This document shows positions 34,267-44,459 of a DNA stretch of 64,000 nt, in pieces; the first letter of the stretch is position 1, and the number at the start of each line of letters is the position of its first letter. The stretch is from Stenotrophomonas maltophilia (lineage in GTDB: Bacteria; Pseudomonadota; Gammaproteobacteria; Xanthomonadales; Xanthomonadaceae). The DNA is taken from NCBI RefSeq assembly GCF_003970865.1, contig NZ_RXLZ01000003.1, positions 1 through 64,000 of the forward strand, read 5' to 3'. Below the pieces are notes generated by a model. That model ran no database searches and was not told where the DNA came from. It saw only the letters and a program-made list of their open reading frames with translations. Position numbers and translations under genes: made by a program.

Positions 34267-36783
34267 TCAGCGCTTCTTCTTCGCCTTGCCCTGCTCAGCC
34301 GGGCCGATGGTCTGCTCCAGCCAGCGCTCGCTCTCAGCCAGCATGGTCATGATCGATTCGCGTGCGCGATAGGCATGCGATTCGTTCGGCAGCATCACCA
34401 GCCGTGCGGTGCCACCCAGGCCCTTCACCGCCGCGAACATGCGCTCGCTCTGCATCGGGAACGTGCCGGAGTTGTTGTCGTCCACGCCGTGGATGAAGAG
34501 GATCGGATCCTTGATCTTGTCAGCGTAGTTGAACGGCGCCATCTTCTGGTAGACGTCCTGCGCCTGCCAGTAGTTGCGCTCTTCGGCCTGGAAGCCGAAC
34601 GGGGTGAGCGTGCGGTTATAGGCGCCGCTGCGGGCGATGCCGGCCTTGAACAGGCGCGTGTGCGCCAGCAGGTTGGCGGTCATGAACGCACCGTAGGAAT
34701 GGCCACCAATGGCGATGTGATCGCGATCGGTCACGCCACGACGCACCACTTCATCCACCGCTGCCTGCGCGTTGGCCACCAGCTGTTCGATGTAGGTGTC
34801 GTTCGGCTCCTTGTCACCCTCGCCGATGATCGGCATCGACGGGCTGGCCAGCACCACATAGCCCTTGGCCAGGAACGCCTGCGGGCCCCAGTAGCTGACC
34901 GCATTGAAGCGGTACGGCGAATCGGTCACCTGGCTGGCCGCAGCCGCACTCTTGAACTCGCCCGGGTAGGCCCACATCAGCAACGGCCGCGGGCCGTCGC
35001 GCTTCGGGTCGTAGCCCGGCGGCAGCAGCAGGGTCGCGGTCAGGTCGACGCCATCCTTGCGCTTGTAGCGGATCTGCTCCTTCTGCACGCCCTTCAGCTG
35101 CGGCAGCGGATGGGCGAAGTGGGTCAATGCGCGCGGCTGGGTGGCCGCATCGGCCAGCGACTGCACGTAGAAGTTGGCCGGCTCGTCCGGGCTCTCGCGG
35201 CTCAGCAGCAGCGAGCTGGCCTGGTCGTCCAGCAACGCCACCGGCAGCGCATAGCTCGGCGCCTGCGAGTGGAACAGGCGGGTGGCCTTGCCGCTGGCGA
35301 TGTCGAAGCGGTCCACGAACGGACGGTCACCTTCCGGCGAAGCACCCGCACCAACCAGGTACAGGCTGCTGCCATCAGCACTGGTCTGCAGCAGCGAGCG
35401 GCCACGATCGTCGCTGGACAGCTGCGGACGGCCCGGATCGGAATAGCGGTCCTGCGCATCGCGGTCCCACAGCAGGCGCGGCTCGGTACCGGCATTGTCC
35501 GGGGCGATCAGCCAGGTCCTGGTCTTGCGGGTCTTCCACCACGATTCGGTCAGCAGGGCCAGGTCACCGCGGCCCCAGCTGATGCCGGCCAGGCGGCTGC
35601 CAAGCTGGGCCAGCGTCACCGGCGGCTTGTCGAACGGCGCGGCCTGCATCAGCACCGCATCGCGCACCTTGGCCTCCCTGTTCGGGTCGCCGCCGTCCTG
35701 CGCTTCGGCCCAGACCAGGGTGGCGTCGGCATCACCGCGCCAGCGGATGTCGCGCACGCCGGTCACTTCGGCGTCGTTGCCGGTCGGCAGGCCTTCCACC
35801 AGCGGGCGCACCGCCACGGTGTGCACCAGCTTGCCGCTGGCACGGTCGATCACTTCAATGCGGCGCGGGAAGCTGTCCACCGGCACCACGTAGGAATACG
35901 GGCGCTGCACCGGCTGGCGCAGCACGAAGCGGCCATCCGGCGACACTGCAAAGCCCATGAAGATGCCGGCCGCGCCGATCGCGCGGGTGCTGCCATCCAG
36001 GCTGACTTCCATCGGCTGGGTGGTGGCGTAGTAATCGAACTGGCGCGCGTCGGCCTCGTTCTTCAGCAGGTCCTGGTAGGTACGGATCGACACCACGCCG
36101 CCGCCCTGGCTGGTCTGCTGCACGGCCGGGCCGGTCGGAATGCCGTCGGCGGCCGGGGCCGCACCGAGGTTGGCCGGGCGGGTGAACACCACCAGGCCGC
36201 GGCTGTCCGGCAGCCACTGATAGCCGCTACCGATCACCGTGTTCAGGCCGGCAACCAGGCGACGGGCACTGCCACCGGCCACGTCCACCAGCCACAGTTC
36301 GTTGGCACCGCTGGCGGCGTCGACCTGGTTGAAGGCCAGCCACTTCTGGTCCGGCGACCACATCACACTGGCGATCGACAGCTTGGCCGGCAGGCCACTG
36401 ATCTGCCGCTCCTTGCCGTCGGCTACGTTCATCAGCCACAGCTTCTCGCCGAAGCTGAAGCGGCTGTCGGAGAACGTGCGCGGGTTGATGCGCAGGCCGG
36501 CCAGCTTCAGTTCCGGCTGCGCCACCACCTGGATCGACGGCAGCGACGGCATCTGCATCATCGCGGCCACGTCGCGGCGCGGCGACAGGTACAACGAGGG
36601 CGCACGGGGCGCGTCCACCACCGCCTGCAGCGCGGCCGACGGCAGTTCGTAGCCGTTGACGCCCTGGGCCTGTGCGGCCGCGGGCTGCGGCGCTGCCGCC
36701 CAGGCCAGCGGGGCCACTGCCAGCAGTCCCATCGACAGGACCAGGCCGGTCCAGCGCCGTGTGCGGCGCGCGTGCATGCTCAT
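34267..36783 (-). CDS. S9 family prolyl-oligopeptidase-like serine peptidase
   Basis: This 838-residue exported enzyme has a signal peptide within the first 30 residues (LVLSMGLLAVAPLAWA), a long beta-propeller-like region and a C-terminal alpha/beta-hydrolase domain. The catalytic set is Ser in GGHSYGAF, Asp in HGVDDNN and His in NESHAYRARES. It resembles the S9D glutamyl-endopeptidase-like group, probably cutting short peptides in the periplasm. The ATG at 36783 has an AGGTGG ribosome site; a second ATG lies two codons later. The C-terminus is basic (KAKKKR). Confidence 0.88.
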   Translation of the reverse strand: MSMHARRTRRWTGLVLSMGLLAVAPLAWAAAPQPAAAQAQGVNGYELPSAALQAVVDAPRAPSLYLSPRRDVAAMMQMPSLPSIQVVAQPELKLAGLRINPRTFSDSRFSFGEKLWLMNVADGKERQISGLPAKLSIASVMWSPDQKWLAFNQVDAASGANELWLVDVAGGSARRLVAGLNTVIGSGYQWLPDSRGLVVFTRPANLGAAPAADGIPTGPAVQQTSQGGGVVSIRTYQDLLKNEADARQFDYYATTQPMEVSLDGSTRAIGAAGIFMGFAVSPDGRFVLRQPVQRPYSYVVPVDSFPRRIEVIDRASGKLVHTVAVRPLVEGLPTGNDAEVTGVRDIRWRGDADATLVWAEAQDGGDPNREAKVRDAVLMQAAPFDKPPVTLAQLGSRLAGISWGRGDLALLTESWWKTRKTRTWLIAPDNAGTEPRLLWDRDAQDRYSDPGRPQLSSDDRGRSLLQTSADGSSLYLVGAGASPEGDRPFVDRFDIASGKATRLFHSQAPSYALPVALLDDQASSLLLSRESPDEPANFYVQSLADAATQPRALTHFAHPLPQLKGVQKEQIRYKRKDGVDLTATLLLPPGYDPKRDGPRPLLMWAYPGEFKSAAAASQVTDSPYRFNAVSYWGPQAFLAKGYVVLASPSMPIIGEGDKEPNDTYIEQLVANAQAAVDEVVRRGVTDRDHIAIGGHSYGAFMTANLLAHTRLFKAGIARSGAYNRTLTPFGFQAEERNYWQAQDVYQKMAPFNYADKIKDPILFIHGVDDNNSGTFPMQSERMFAAVKGLGGTARLVMLPNESHAYRARESIMTMLAESERWLEQTIGPAEQGKAKKKR

Positions 36784-36886
36784 CGTTCCACCTGTGTGAT
36801 GCGTGAAAACACCGACCTTAACAGGCCGTGCACGCGATCCCACCTGCCGATGGTTGGGTCATCCCGATGTCACGCCGGGGCCGCGA

Positions 36887-36892
36887 TATAAT
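36887..36892 (+). promoter_or_regulatory. ahcY: -10 hexamer TATAAT of the ahcY riboswitch transcript
   Basis: This is a perfect consensus -10. A start near 36899 would place the riboswitch at the very 5' end of the transcript. No good -35 is visible. Confidence 0.7.
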
Positions 36893-36904
36893 GGGGGTTC
36901 TCCC

Positions 36905-36985
36905 CTGCCGAGGGGCGCTGCGACCGGATCCCATGAGGCCCGGCCAGGCTCGGTGAGGTGGCTTTGTAACAACGGCGCCCGGCTA
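36905..36985 (+). promoter_or_regulatory. ahcY: S-adenosylhomocysteine (SAH) riboswitch
   Basis: The conserved SAH aptamer parts appear in order: CCGAGGGGCGCTGCGACC (36908-36925), GGCCAGGCTCGG (36942-36953) and AACGGCGCCC (36971-36980). P1 is formed by CCGAG with CTCGG, and the pseudoknot by GGGCGC with GCGCCC. Members of this class turn on SAH hydrolase when the toxic by-product SAH accumulates. The ahcY ATG follows by about 40 nt, next to a CCGGAG ribosome site. Confidence 0.9.
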
Positions 36986-37023
36986 GATGCGAGCACCCGC
37001 TCGTCCACAACCGGAGCACACCA

Positions 37024-38469
<1,446 letters not shown>

Positions 38470-38477
38470 TACCTGCG

Positions 38478-38503
38478 GAGTGCCGGCCAGCGGCCGGCAC
38501 CAC
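38478..38503 (+). repeat. Degenerate SMAG-like palindrome
   Basis: The stem GTGCCGGCCAGCGGCCGGCAC is intact, but the GTAG is lost (GGAG and CCAC at the ends). It lies between ahcY and its terminator. Confidence 0.65.
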
Positions 38504-38521
38504 CGGTGCATGCAACACACG

Positions 38522-38553
38522 GAACGGGCGCCTTCGGGCGCCCGTTCTGCATT
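38522..38553 (+). terminator. ahcY: Intrinsic terminator of ahcY
   Basis: GAACGGGCGC and its complement form the stem, capped by a C-TTCG-G tetraloop, and followed by TGCATTT. The T-run is short. Confidence 0.75.
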
Positions 38554-38593
38554 TGCGTGTGGCCGTACACCCCGCACCCACAGACAACCCTCA

Positions 38594-38620
38594 GTAGATC
38601 CACGCCATGCGTGGATGTTC
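38594..38620 (+). repeat. SMAG-like GTAG palindrome
   Basis: GTAGATCCACGCCATGCGTG then GATGTTC, between ahcY and ybaK. Confidence 0.8.
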
Positions 38621-38673
38621 CCCACCGGAGCGGGAACAATAGCCTCGGTCAAGGCAACACCCCCGCCTCACGC

Positions 38674-38679
38674 TACGAT
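38674..38679 (+). promoter_or_regulatory. ybaK: -10 hexamer TACGAT six bases before the ybaK ATG
   Basis: The spacing is the same as at dusB and the thioesterase, suggesting a leaderless message. Confidence 0.5.
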
Positions 38680-38685
38680 GCCCCC

Positions 38686-39159
38686 ATGACCCCGGCCATC
38701 AACCTGCTCAAGCGCGAGAAGATCGCCCACACCGTGCGCAGCTACGTGCACGACGCCCACGCCGAATCGTATGGCGGCGAAGCCGTGGACAAGCTCGGCC
38801 TCGATCCGGCCCAGGTGTTCAAGACCCTGCTGGCCAGCACCGAGACCCACGAACTGCTGGTGGCGATCGTGCCGGTGGCCGGCCAGCTGGACCTGAAGGC
38901 ACTGGCCGAAGCCGCCGGCTGCAAGAAGTGCGAGATGGCCGCTGCGGATGCCGCACAGCGCGCGACCGGTTACCTGGTCGGCGGCATCAGCCCGCTCGGA
39001 CAGAAGAAGCGCCTGCGCACCTTCCTGGACGCCAGCGCGCAGGCATTGCCAGCGCTGCATGTCAGCGCCGGTCGCCGCGGCCTGGAAGTGGAACTGGCGC
39101 CGGCCGACCTGCTGCGCCTGACAACCGGCCACTACGCTGCCATCGGCAAGTCACGCTGA
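38686..39159 (+). CDS. ybaK: Cys-tRNA(Pro) deacylase YbaK
   Basis: This 157-residue freestanding editing protein removes cysteine mischarged on tRNA-Pro. YbaK-family residues are visible: a catalytic Lys in AQVFKTLLAST (near residue 46), and the GGISPLGQKKRL motif (near 98-109) that forms the substrate pocket. Length matches E. coli YbaK (159). No ribosome site precedes the ATG. A TACGAT hexamer ends 6 bp upstream. Confidence 0.9.
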   Translation: MTPAINLLKREKIAHTVRSYVHDAHAESYGGEAVDKLGLDPAQVFKTLLASTETHELLVAIVPVAGQLDLKALAEAAGCKKCEMAAADAAQRATGYLVGGISPLGQKKRLRTFLDASAQALPALHVSAGRRGLEVELAPADLLRLTTGHYAAIGKSR

Positions 39160-39181
39160 TGCGCTCCGCCCTGCAGACGCC

Positions 39182-39814
39182 TTAGTTGAGCTTGAACGTG
39201 ACCGTGCCGCGTATCAGGCTCATGCCTGGCGCCTTGCCTGCCGCTTCACGCTCATAGCGCCAGTCACGCGCGTGCTTGAGCGCCGCCGCATCGAGCAGCG
39301 GGTACCCACTGGATCGGGCCAGGATGATCGCCTGGGTCTTGCCCTGTGCATCCAGCAGCAGCATCAGCTCGACACCTCCCTGCTGGGCCTCGCGCATGGC
39401 GGCCGCAGGATACGTCGGAACCGACGAAAGTCGCCGCTGGTGCCAGCCTCCTTCCCGGGCAATCAACGGCGTGCTGGAAGAGAGTGGGCAACGTGCAGGC
39501 ATCTGCAGGTCGAAGCCCGCAGCCCCTTGCGAAGGCCGGGTGGTGGCTGGCGCACCACAGGCGATCGCCGACACGCTCTGGAGCAACGACTGCTGACGCG
39601 AAAGCGCTGCTGCGTCATCCGCTTCCACATGGAACGTGCAGCGCCCCGACGTTGCCTGCGCCTGCAGTGAACCCACGCCCACGTCGCGGATCTGCGTCAC
39701 ATCGGACAGGGCCCCACAGGCGGCGCCTGCATCGTACTTCGCTGCCGGGCTTTCACTTGCGGCCAGCAGGCCTGCGGCGACCCATGCAAACGGCATCCAG
39801 CTGCGAACATTCAT
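39182..39814 (-). CDS. Exported protein with TonB C-terminal-like domain
   Basis: This 210-residue protein has an N-terminal signal peptide (WMPFAWVAAGLLAASESPAA). The middle part holds four cysteines, probably in two disulfides, and lacks the Pro/Lys-rich spacer of true TonB. The last 80 residues match the TonB C-terminal fold (YPAAAMREAQQGGVELMLLL, then DAAALKHARDW). It is probably a periplasmic protein using this fold for binding rather than an ExbBD-driven energy transducer. The ATG at 39814 is preceded by GGAG. Confidence 0.65.
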   Translation of the reverse strand: MNVRSWMPFAWVAAGLLAASESPAAKYDAGAACGALSDVTQIRDVGVGSLQAQATSGRCTFHVEADDAAALSRQQSLLQSVSAIACGAPATTRPSQGAAGFDLQMPARCPLSSSTPLIAREGGWHQRRLSSVPTYPAAAMREAQQGGVELMLLLDAQGKTQAIILARSSGYPLLDAAALKHARDWRYEREAAGKAPGMSLIRGTVTFKLN

Positions 39815-39905
39815 CCCTGTGCTCCCTGCGTTGATTCACCGCCATGGTAGCGCCCCGCTGCAATCCGCCCTGTTCACATGCCGACTGTCCGGCCACAGCG
39901 TGGGC

Positions 39906-40463
39906 TCACGGTCGCCAGTTGGCGTTGTTCTCCCAGAACTCCACCGAGCGCCGGTAGGCCTCCCGGTCCAGCGGCACACCGGAACCGCCTTCCTCCACGC
40001 CCAGCGCATTGCGCATCATGGTGATCGGCGCCATCGGCACCTCTTCCGGTTCGGCAGTGTAGATGCAGCCGACGATGCCCCAGTCGGCCTCGATCGGTGA
40101 ACCTTCTTTCGCCAGCTGCCCGGCGCTGTACAGGATCACCACCAGGTAGTTCGCACGCGGTGATTCCACGCCCTCGAACCAGCGCACCAGCACCGGCAGT
40201 TCCTCGCGGTTGCGCGCCTCGTAGCCGCTACGCAGCTGGTGACGGTTGGCCTCGGTGACCGGCACCGTCAGGCAGCGCGTGCTGGTCCAGTTCTCGTAGA
40301 CGAACAACTTGCAGAACGGGGCGTAGCCGTCGAGCACCTTCAGCGGCGCGTGCGCATTGAGGTGTGCCTCGAACTGCTCGGCAGTGCAGTCCTGGATGGT
40401 GTTGCCGCGCGGCACACGCGGGAACAGGCGGGGACGGGCGAAATCGGTGAGGACGATGGACAT
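39906..40463 (-). CDS. DUF3228 family protein
   Basis: This 185-residue cytoplasmic protein has the family features FVYENWTSTRCLTVPVTEAN and GIVGCIYTAEPEEVPMAPIT and ends with a Trp-rich FWENNANWRP. The family has no established function that I know. The start at 40463 gives the standard opening MSIVLTDFARPRLFPRVPRG. It is divergent from the DJ-1-like gene with a 105-bp gap. Confidence 0.75.
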   Translation of the reverse strand: MSIVLTDFARPRLFPRVPRGNTIQDCTAEQFEAHLNAHAPLKVLDGYAPFCKLFVYENWTSTRCLTVPVTEANRHQLRSGYEARNREELPVLVRWFEGVESPRANYLVVILYSAGQLAKEGSPIEADWGIVGCIYTAEPEEVPMAPITMMRNALGVEEGGSGVPLDREAYRRSVEFWENNANWRP

Positions 40464-40568
40464 GGCATGCACGAACGGGAACAGGCCCTCAGGGTAACGG
40501 TCGATGCGCTTGAAGTCTGCTTCACATTTGCCGGCCACAGTGCGCGCACATCTCCCGGAGAGTCCTGC

Positions 40569-41699
40569 ATGAACCGCTTCCGCTCCCCCCTGCTGTCCGG
40601 CCTGCTGGCCGTCCTTCTCCTCCCTGCCATGGCCCCATCTTCCGCGTTTGCCGCACCATCGCGGGTGCTGCTCGTTGTCAGCAGCGAAGGCCGGGACCAA
40701 GGGAAGACCCGCCCGGGCTTCGAGATGGACGAATTCGCCCAGGCCTGGCTCATCCTCAAGCAGAACGGCTTCGACATCGACGTGGCAAGTCCGCGTGGCG
40801 GCGCCGTCGAGGCTGACAAGTACAACCCCACTGAGGCCTTCAACGCAGCCGTCCTTGCCGATTCCCAGGCCATGGGCAAGCTTGCCGCGACGCTGCCCAC
40901 TGCACAACTGCGCGCGGGCGACTACCAGGGCGTCCTGGTGATCGGCGGCAAGGGTGCCATGTTCGACCTTCCGGCCGACAAGGCCCTGCATGCCACGATT
41001 GCCGGAATCTGGCAGCAGGGTGGACTGGTCGCGGCGGTATGCCATGGTCCGGCCGCACTGGCGGGTGTTCGCCTTCCCAATGGCCGGGCCATGGTGGAAG
41101 GCCGCGCCATGACCGGATTCACGGAAGAGGAAGAAGCACTGTTCGGCAAACGTTGGGCGAAGGAGTTCGCGTTCCAGCTTGAACCGCGCATGCGCGAGCT
41201 GGGCGCACGCTGGCAGGAGGCACCGCTGATGATGCCCAAGGTCGTAGTCGATGGACGCCTGCTGACCGGTCAGAACCCGTTCTCGACCGCCGCACTGGCT
41301 GACGCCTTCGTGCGCGCCAGCGGGCGTGTGCCACTGGCACGCCAGGCATGGCGCGATGAGCGGAGCATGGCGCTGGTGGAGCAGCACCTGCAGCAGCGCG
41401 ATGGGCAGGCGGCGCAGATACTGGCGCAGCGCCCGTCCGACCATCACGTCGAGCTGATCGGCATGCTGGGTTTCTACCAGCTGAAAGCAGCAAAGAACGC
41501 CACTGCGACCGCCGACGCGCTGTCCATCATGCAGTTGGCCAGCCCGCATATGGACGAGCCGAGGCTGCAGGTCGCGATGGCAGAAGCGCACTGGCGCCTG
41601 GGCCGGACCGATCTGGCCCGTTCGCAGGTACTGGCTGTGCTGGAAAAGCAGCCCGGTCTGGACGAAGCTAACGCTCTCCTGGCCCGCATGCAGCCCTGA
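40569..41699 (+). CDS. Exported DJ-1/PfpI-family protein with C-terminal helical repeats
   Basis: This 376-residue protein has a signal peptide (residues 1-28, cleavage near AFA-AP). Residues 30-255 form a DJ-1/PfpI domain: the conserved acid in GFEMDEFAQ (near 52-55) and the nucleophile elbow AAVCHGPAAL with Cys158 followed by His159, as in Hsp31/glyoxalase-III-like members. Residues about 270-376 form TPR-like helical pairs (LQQRDGQAAQILAQRPSDHH; EAHWRLGRTDLARSQVLAVL). The substrate is unknown. A two-component pair starts 2 bp after its stop codon, so it is the first gene of a three-gene operon. GGAGAG precedes the ATG. Confidence 0.8.
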   Translation: MNRFRSPLLSGLLAVLLLPAMAPSSAFAAPSRVLLVVSSEGRDQGKTRPGFEMDEFAQAWLILKQNGFDIDVASPRGGAVEADKYNPTEAFNAAVLADSQAMGKLAATLPTAQLRAGDYQGVLVIGGKGAMFDLPADKALHATIAGIWQQGGLVAAVCHGPAALAGVRLPNGRAMVEGRAMTGFTEEEEALFGKRWAKEFAFQLEPRMRELGARWQEAPLMMPKVVVDGRLLTGQNPFSTAALADAFVRASGRVPLARQAWRDERSMALVEQHLQQRDGQAAQILAQRPSDHHVELIGMLGFYQLKAAKNATATADALSIMQLASPHMDEPRLQVAMAEAHWRLGRTDLARSQVLAVLEKQPGLDEANALLARMQP

Positions 41700-41701
41700 C
41701 C

Positions 41702-42391
41702 ATGGACGCCGAGCGCCTGCGCCTGCTGTTGATTGAAGACAACCTGCCGTTGGCCTCGGCCATCATCGACATGCTGCAGGCGCATGGCCATCTGGTTGAT
41801 TTCGCCGCTGACGGACACGTCGGGCTGCAGTTGGCGCTGGCGTCACCGCCGGATGTGCTGCTGCTCGATATCGGGTTGCCGGGCACCGATGGTACGACGG
41901 TCTGCCGTCGGTTGCGCGAGTGCAGTGATCGGCACGTCCCCATCCTGATGCTGACCGCACACGATGCGATCGACGACAAGCTGCGGGGCTTCGCTGTGGG
42001 CGCAGATGACTATCTGGTCAAGCCCTTCGACGATGCCGAGCTGCTCGCCCGCTGTCTCGCCCTCGCCCGCCGCCATCGCGTGGGTCAACCGAACCTCCTG
42101 CAGATTGGACCGTTGAGCATCGACCGCCGCAGCGGCCAGGCCTGGCGCGCGGGATTGCTGCTGGAGCTGGCACAGGTTCCGCAGCGCATCCTGCTCGTAC
42201 TGGCCGAGGCCTGGCCGCGAACCGTCACCCGCAGCGAGCTCGTTCAACGCCTGTGGGGGGATGAAGCACCTCCTTCCGATCCGCTGCGCTCGCATCTGTA
42301 CCTGTTGCGGCAGGTACTGGACAGGCCGTTCGAAGGCGAGATGCTGCGCACCGTCCACGGTGTCGGCTTCCGTCTGGAAGCTTCGCCATGA
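41702..42391 (+). CDS. Response regulator, OmpR/PhoB type (ColR-like)
   Basis: This 229-residue regulator has receiver Asp56 (DVLLLDIGLP) and Lys107 (YLVKPF), then a winged-helix domain with SDPLRSHLYLLRQVLDRPFE and LRTVHGVGFRLEAS. The C-terminal part is of the same subgroup as the regulator at 5519-6232. It starts 2 bp after the DJ-1-like gene and overlaps the kinase gene by 4 bp, so the three are cotranscribed. It probably controls its own operon. Confidence 0.9.
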   Translation: MDAERLRLLLIEDNLPLASAIIDMLQAHGHLVDFAADGHVGLQLALASPPDVLLLDIGLPGTDGTTVCRRLRECSDRHVPILMLTAHDAIDDKLRGFAVGADDYLVKPFDDAELLARCLALARRHRVGQPNLLQIGPLSIDRRSGQAWRAGLLLELAQVPQRILLVLAEAWPRTVTRSELVQRLWGDEAPPSDPLRSHLYLLRQVLDRPFEGEMLRTVHGVGFRLEASP

Positions 42392-43680
42392 AACCGCGGC
42401 CCACCCAGCACCTGCGCCGTCGACTGCTGATCACATTCACAGCCTTCGCGCTGTTCACCGCCATGGTGTTCGGCACCTACTCGCTGGTGTTCATGTATGT
42501 GGTGGAAGACAGCATCTTCAACGCCCAACTGGACCGTGAAGCACAGGCTCAGCTCGCCCGGCACGCGCACGAAGGGGACTGGCGGACACCTGCCGATGCC
42601 GCAATCCAGCTGCATCGTTCACCCTCTACCTTCCCCGACGATCTGCGCAGCGAGTTCGCAAAGGAACCATGGCGCTCGGAGTTCGCGGGTGTCGATGGTC
42701 GGCACTACCATCTCAAGCGCATCGATCCCCCGGCCGGCGCCCGCCCTGCTTGGCTTGTGTCGGAGGTCAGTGCGCAACTGGTGGTCCGGCCGATCCGCGA
42801 TCGGGTCGTAATGCTGCTTGCCGGCACAGCACTGCTGGTCCTGATCGCGGCGATTGTCCTAGGCATCTGGCTCGCCCATCGCAGCACACGCTCGCTCTAC
42901 GCGCTGGTCGAGGAGGTTGAAGCGCTGCAGCCGGAACCAGGCCCCGGCGTGCGCCTGGCAGCACGTTTCGACGATGACGAGATTGGCGTGCTCGCGCGCG
43001 CCCTGGATGGATTGTCCGCACGCGTCGCTGCTTTCGTTGCCCGCGAACATGCGTTCACGCGCGATGCCAGCCACGAACTGCGCACCCCCTTGAGCGTCAT
43101 CTCCAGTGCGGCAGGCCAGTTGGCCGGCGAGTCGGGCCTGTCCGAGCGTGGCCGCCAGCATGTGCAGCATATCCGTCTTTCGGCACTGCAGCTGCAGCAG
43201 GCCATTGCGGCGCTGCTCGCGCTGGCTCGCGAGGAAACCGCCAGCCACGGCGCTCCGCCGGTCAAACTTGTGCCGCTACTGGAACGGGTGATCATCGAAC
43301 AGTCTCCGTTGCTGGCTGCACGTCCGGTCGAGGTACAGCTGACCGTGCCCGACCGGGCCACGCTGCGCGCGCCCGAGGCGGCCCTGCGCGTAGTCCTGGC
43401 CAATCTGGTCGGCAATGCGTTCGCGCATACCGCGCAGGGACAGGTCCTGATTGCATGGCAGGACGGTCAGCTGCTGGTGCACAACACGGCAGGTACTTCG
43501 CCCTTCCTTGGCAACTGGCCCGAGCCGCGGCCATTCGACAAGCGTGATGGCAGCGAGGGCAACGGCCTGGGCCTGGATATCATGCGGCGACTGTGCAGCC
43601 ACTACGGGCTCGAACTGGTCATCCAGCACGGCGGTGGCGGGGTGATGGCCCGCTTGAGGGGGCAGCCAGCCGAGGCATGA
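42388..43680 (+). CDS. Sensor histidine kinase with degenerate G1 box
   Basis: This 430-residue inner-membrane kinase has helices near residues 14-38 and 138-163 around a periplasmic sensor of about 100 residues, then HAMP-like and HisKA regions with phosphoacceptor His229 (FTRDASHELRTPLSVI). The N box (VLANLVGNAFAHT, 336-348) and G2 (GNGLGLDI, 391-398) are intact. The G1 region reads VHNTAGTSPF at 364-373, lacking the usual DxGxG aspartate. Other kinases with an Asn there keep activity, so its kinase strength is uncertain. It overlaps the regulator by 4 bp. Confidence 0.87.
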   Translation: MKPRPTQHLRRRLLITFTAFALFTAMVFGTYSLVFMYVVEDSIFNAQLDREAQAQLARHAHEGDWRTPADAAIQLHRSPSTFPDDLRSEFAKEPWRSEFAGVDGRHYHLKRIDPPAGARPAWLVSEVSAQLVVRPIRDRVVMLLAGTALLVLIAAIVLGIWLAHRSTRSLYALVEEVEALQPEPGPGVRLAARFDDDEIGVLARALDGLSARVAAFVAREHAFTRDASHELRTPLSVISSAAGQLAGESGLSERGRQHVQHIRLSALQLQQAIAALLALAREETASHGAPPVKLVPLLERVIIEQSPLLAARPVEVQLTVPDRATLRAPEAALRVVLANLVGNAFAHTAQGQVLIAWQDGQLLVHNTAGTSPFLGNWPEPRPFDKRDGSEGNGLGLDIMRRLCSHYGLELVIQHGGGGVMARLRGQPAEA

Positions 43681-43727
43681 AGCGCCTCCGGCGGTCCAGC
43701 CCGGTCAGTGCCGAGCTGTAGCGGCAG

Positions 43728-44459
43728 CTACAACGCCATCCGCTCGCGCAGTTCACGCGCCTGCCGCCGCGATACCTCCACCTCGCTGCCGTCATCCAGC
43801 GCCAGGTCGTAGCCATCAGCGATGCTGGGCGTCACGCCTCGGATGCGGCGCAGGTTGACCAGCGTATTGCGGTTGGCGCGGAAGAACAGCTCCGCCGGCA
43901 GGCGTGCTTCCAGCGCACTCAGGCTGCGGGTCAGCAGGGCGTTCTGGTCGCGGAACCACAGCCGCGTGTAGTTGCCATCCACCACCAGCCGGCGGATCTC
44001 CGAGACCGCGACGAACCAGCAGCGTTCGCCCTCGCGCACGAACACCTGGTCCTGCGCAGCCAGCGTGCTGCGCGGCTCCGGCGTTTCGCCCGCCACCACC
44101 TCGCGCTGGCGCGCCCGCTGCAACGCTTCCAGCAAGCGCGGTGCCTCGACCGGCTTCACCAGATAGTCCAGCGCATTGGCCTGGAACGCGCGCACCGCGT
44201 AGGTGTCGTAGGCAGTAACGAAGACCACCGCCGGCACCGTCTCCAGTCCATCCAGCACGTCGAAGCCACTGCCGGAGGGCATCTGCACATCCAGCAGCAC
44301 CAGGTCCGGCGCCAGTGTGGCGATCGCCTCGCGTGCAGCGGGCACATCGTCGGCCTCGCCCACGCACTGCACCCAGGGCAGCGCCGACAACAACGTGCGC
44401 AGCTCCTGCCGCGCCAGCCGTGCATCATCAACGATCAACACACGCAGCACGCCACTCAT
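43728..44459 (-). CDS. LytTR-family response regulator
   Basis: This 243-residue regulator has a receiver domain (acidic pair DD at 11-12, phosphoacceptor Asp57 in LVLLDVQMPSGSG, Lys in YLVKPVEAP) and a LytTR DNA-binding domain (about residues 135-240: VVDGNYTRLWFRDQ, FFRANRNTLVNLRRI). It is the partner of the LytS-type kinase that overlaps it by 4 bp upstream. It is convergent with the other two-component operon, 47 bp away. Confidence 0.9.
   Translation of the reverse strand: MSGVLRVLIVDDARLARQELRTLLSALPWVQCVGEADDVPAAREAIATLAPDLVLLDVQMPSGSGFDVLDGLETVPAVVFVTAYDTYAVRAFQANALDYLVKPVEAPRLLEALQRARQREVVAGETPEPRSTLAAQDQVFVREGERCWFVAVSEIRRLVVDGNYTRLWFRDQNALLTRSLSALEARLPAELFFRANRNTLVNLRRIRGVTPSIADGYDLALDDGSEVEVSRRQARELRERMAL

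Noticed and set aside
34216-36891. 891-codon plus-strand open frame opposite the S9 peptidase
   Set aside because: It is antisense shadow sequence. The minus-strand frame has a signal peptide and a complete catalytic triad.
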